Assembly (NCBI GenBank): GCA_040880405.1
Contig: JBBDIM010000039.1
Coordinates: forward strand, 1 to 7,224
Length of the DNA: 7,224 nt
Reading direction: 5' to 3'
DNA from: JBBDIM01 sp040880405
GTDB taxonomy: Bacteria > Planctomycetota > Planctomycetia > Pirellulales > Pirellulaceae
A model generated the notes under the pieces. That model was not told where the DNA came from. It saw only the letters and a program-made list of their open reading frames with translations, and did no database searches. Numbering within the stretch: position 1 is the first letter of the stretch; each line of letters starts with the position of its first letter. The position numbers and the translations under genes were made by a program. Below, one piece after another: positions 5,534 through 7,224 of the stretch.

Positions 5534-6967
5534 ATGGCACTGCAACTGGAAGTTATCCAATACTTCGACAACACCAATCGCTCGCTAGTGCATCGCGTGC
5601 CGCCGGAGGGCTCCGCCGATATCAAATACGGTGCCCAGATGATCGTCCAACAGAACCAGGAAGCTGTGTTCTTCATGGACGGCAAGGCGATGGACAGCTT
5701 CGGCCCGGGCCGGTACACGCTCAAGACGCAAAACATCCCGCTGATCACGCGGATTCTTACGATCCCGTGGGAGAAATCTCCGTTTCAGGCCCAGGTTTAT
5801 TATTTCGGTAAACAGACCTTCCTGGACCAGAAGTGGGGAACCCGGCAGCCGATTACCGTCCGGGACAACGATTTCGGGATGGTCCGGCTGCGGAGTTTCG
5901 GGAAGTTCTCGTTCCGAGTGGTCGATTCGGCTCTGCTGCTCAATACCCTAGTTGGAACCCAGGGCAAGTACACGACCGATGAGGTCTCTTCCTATCTGAA
6001 AGACGTGGTTGTCTCGCGATTGACCGACTTGCTGGGAACGATGGGGATCAGCCTGTTGGACCTCCCGGCTCGGTTCGATGAAATCGGGGCGGGGACGCGG
6101 CTCAAAGTGGCGGAGGATTTCGCCAAGTATGGGCTGGAACTGGTCGACCTGTTCATCAACGCGATCACCCCGCCGGAAGAGGTGCAGAAGGCGATCGACG
6201 CGCGGAGCAGCATGGGAGCGATCGGCGACCTGCGGGCCTTCACCATGTACCAAGCGGCCAACAGCATGTCAAAAATGGCGGAAGGGGGCGGAGGTGATGG
6301 TGGCGGAGCTGGTGCCAATGCCATGAACATGGGCATGGGTGCCGGGTTCGGCATGATGATGCCAGGGATGATGAACGCCGCGATGCAAGGATACCAGGCC
6401 CCGGGTGCCGCCGGCTCACAGGGGGGGATGCCCCCAGGTGGAACGCCTAGTGGGGGAACGCCCCAAGGTGCGCCGGCTCAAGCGACAGCCAGCGCCGGGG
6501 CCGCGGCGGGCGGAATGGCCGCGGGACTTTCCTTTGATGGGCTCGAAACCAGCATGCCGGGGACCGATGCCCGCGGCATGATGCGGCAAGTGGTGCAGTC
6601 CAACAATTGGGCAACCGAAGAGAATGGGGACGACTGGGTGGTCACCATCCCGGTCGGAACGCTTCGCAAGCAGAAGGTCCACGTTACCTTCGACCTCAAG
6701 GACGAGGAGGGGCATGAGGTAATCGTGTACCACTCCTACTGCGGACCGGCGACCGAACGCAATGCGATGGCCCTGCTGCGATACAACACCAAGATGCTGC
6801 ATGGGGCGTTCGCGGTCGAGGCGACCGACTCTGGTGAGATGATCACGGTTCGCTCCAACCAACTGGCCGACACGGCCGATGCGCTAGAAGTGACGCGCGT
6901 AATCACCGCGATCGCCTGGCAGGCGGACAAGGTAGAGGAAAAGCTGCTGGGGGAGGACATGCACTAA
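5534..6967 (+). CDS. SPFH/Band-7 domain protein (YdjI-like) with Gly/Met-rich linker and YbjN/T3SS-chaperone-like C-terminal domain
   Basis: A 477-residue membrane-scaffold protein. Residues about 28-235 match the YdjI branch of SPFH proteins (annotated elsewhere as 'virion core protein' or stomatin/prohibitin-like). Markers are QEAVFFMDGKAMDSFGPGRY (42-61), TQNIPL (65-70), SPFQAQVYYF (82-91), KWGTRQPITVRD (100-111) and FVGT-like LVGTQGKYT (139-147). A helical end follows (187-247). Residues 250-345 are Gly/Ala/Pro/Met-rich, with nine Met in residues 264-284, and presumably flexible. Residues about 346-473 look like the YbjN/CesT chaperone fold: WVVTIPVGTLRKQKVHVTF (368-386), a helix ALLRYNTKMLHGAFAVE (413-429) and a closing helix ending AWQADKVEEKLLG (461-473). 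YdjI relatives usually end in a zinc ribbon; no CxxC pair exists here. No transmembrane helix is present, so membrane binding would be peripheral. B. subtilis YdjI works with PspA-type stress proteins; a similar role is inference. Confidence 0.92.
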   Translation: MALQLEVIQYFDNTNRSLVHRVPPEGSADIKYGAQMIVQQNQEAVFFMDGKAMDSFGPGRYTLKTQNIPLITRILTIPWEKSPFQAQVYYFGKQTFLDQKWGTRQPITVRDNDFGMVRLRSFGKFSFRVVDSALLLNTLVGTQGKYTTDEVSSYLKDVVVSRLTDLLGTMGISLLDLPARFDEIGAGTRLKVAEDFAKYGLELVDLFINAITPPEEVQKAIDARSSMGAIGDLRAFTMYQAANSMSKMAEGGGGDGGGAGANAMNMGMGAGFGMMMPGMMNAAMQGYQAPGAAGSQGGMPPGGTPSGGTPQGAPAQATASAGAAAGGMAAGLSFDGLETSMPGTDARGMMRQVVQSNNWATEENGDDWVVTIPVGTLRKQKVHVTFDLKDEEGHEVIVYHSYCGPATERNAMALLRYNTKMLHGAFAVEATDSGEMITVRSNQLADTADALEVTRVITAIAWQADKVEEKLLGEDMH

Positions 6968-6991
6968 GGGGCACCCCATTCTCCCCTTCAC

Positions 6992-7018
6992 AAAACGCCC
7001 GCGATCGCGGGCGTTTTT
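6992..7018 (+). terminator. Intrinsic terminator of the SPFH operon
   Basis: A perfect 26-base palindrome (6992-7017) with the GC-rich core CGCCCGCGATCGCGGGCG, flanked by AAAA and TTTTT and then a further run of six T at 7021-7026. It begins 24 bases after the TAA stop of the SPFH gene. Because the palindrome also has A-rich sequence on its 5' side, it could act in both directions. Confidence 0.92.
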
Positions 7019-7032
7019 CGTTTTTTCAAGCT

Positions 7033-7208
7033 GGGTGCCATGCCCACGCCCGGAAAGCGTGGGCATGGGAAGTGCGAGATGATCCTGTCTCTTCCGAGAA
7101 GTCCGGACGCCTTCTCCGGTTCCATCAGGCGGCGTTGCCAGTGAGGGAATTTCACGCCAAAGACCGGAGGGCTCGCGCCCATACCGCTTTCATTTTGCAT
7201 TTTTCATT
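7033..7208 (-). repeat. Right copy of the dispersed repeat, inverted relative to 57-230
   Basis: The reverse complement aligns with 57-230 at roughly 85 percent identity by eye, from 'gggtgccatgcccacg' at 7033 to 'catttttcat' near 7208. It begins just after the T-tract of the SPFH terminator. It encodes no convincing protein in either direction. The window ends within or just past it, so its outer boundary is uncertain. Confidence 0.85.
7038..7068. repeat. Palindromic hairpin in the right repeat
   Basis: CCATGCCCACGC (7038-7049) and GCGTGGGCATGG (7057-7068) form a perfect 12-base stem with a 7-base loop. The core arms are identical to those of the left hairpin, while the loop differs. Confidence 0.85.
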
Positions 7209-7224
7209 CTCCAATACTCATTAA

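Noticed and set aside
6416..6862. A 148-residue minus-strand frame opposite the SPFH gene
   Set aside because: It is antisense to the linker and C-terminal domain, rich in Arg/His/Gly, and has no recognisable fold.

Overview
The window looks like chromosomal DNA from a Planctomycetota bacterium, probably of the Pirellula/Rhodopirellula type. This is inferred from moderately GC-rich coding sequence, a secreted toroid-like protein with a long acidic linker, a HEAT-repeat lipoprotein, dispersed palindromic repeats in the spacers, and an SPFH protein of the kind common in that phylum. No rRNA gene or universal marker is present, so the phylum call is provisional. There is no tRNA, CRISPR array, transposase or phage gene.

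Layout: two copies of one repeat in inverted orientation (about 57-230 and 7033-7208) flank everything. Each carries a 'catgcccacg...cgtgggcatg' hairpin. Between them are six confident protein genes. Four lie on the minus strand; in transcription order they are a HEAT-repeat lipoprotein (4313-3618), a large exported protein with a probable alpha/alpha-toroid domain (3403-1874), a diadenylate cyclase of DacZ-like architecture (1718-795), and a GNAT acetyltransferase (770-285). A 615-base spacer with REP-like palindromes separates them from two plus-strand genes: a small coiled protein with a duplicated P-G-[FY]-S-G motif (4929-5456) and an SPFH/Band-7 protein of the YdjI type (5534-6967). The plus-strand unit ends in a strong intrinsic terminator (6992-7018).

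How the genes may work together: the cyclase and acetyltransferase are 24 bases apart, in the same reading frame, and probably co-transcribed. The product of the first would be the second messenger c-di-AMP. The plus-strand pair looks like a two-gene operon building a membrane-associated SPFH scaffold. In the SPFH protein the C-terminal zinc ribbon usual for YdjI relatives appears to be replaced by a Gly/Met-rich linker and a domain resembling the YbjN/type III secretion chaperone fold. These two units are the most interesting parts of the window. The HEAT and toroid genes have larger spacers (214 and 155 bases) and may be transcribed independently.
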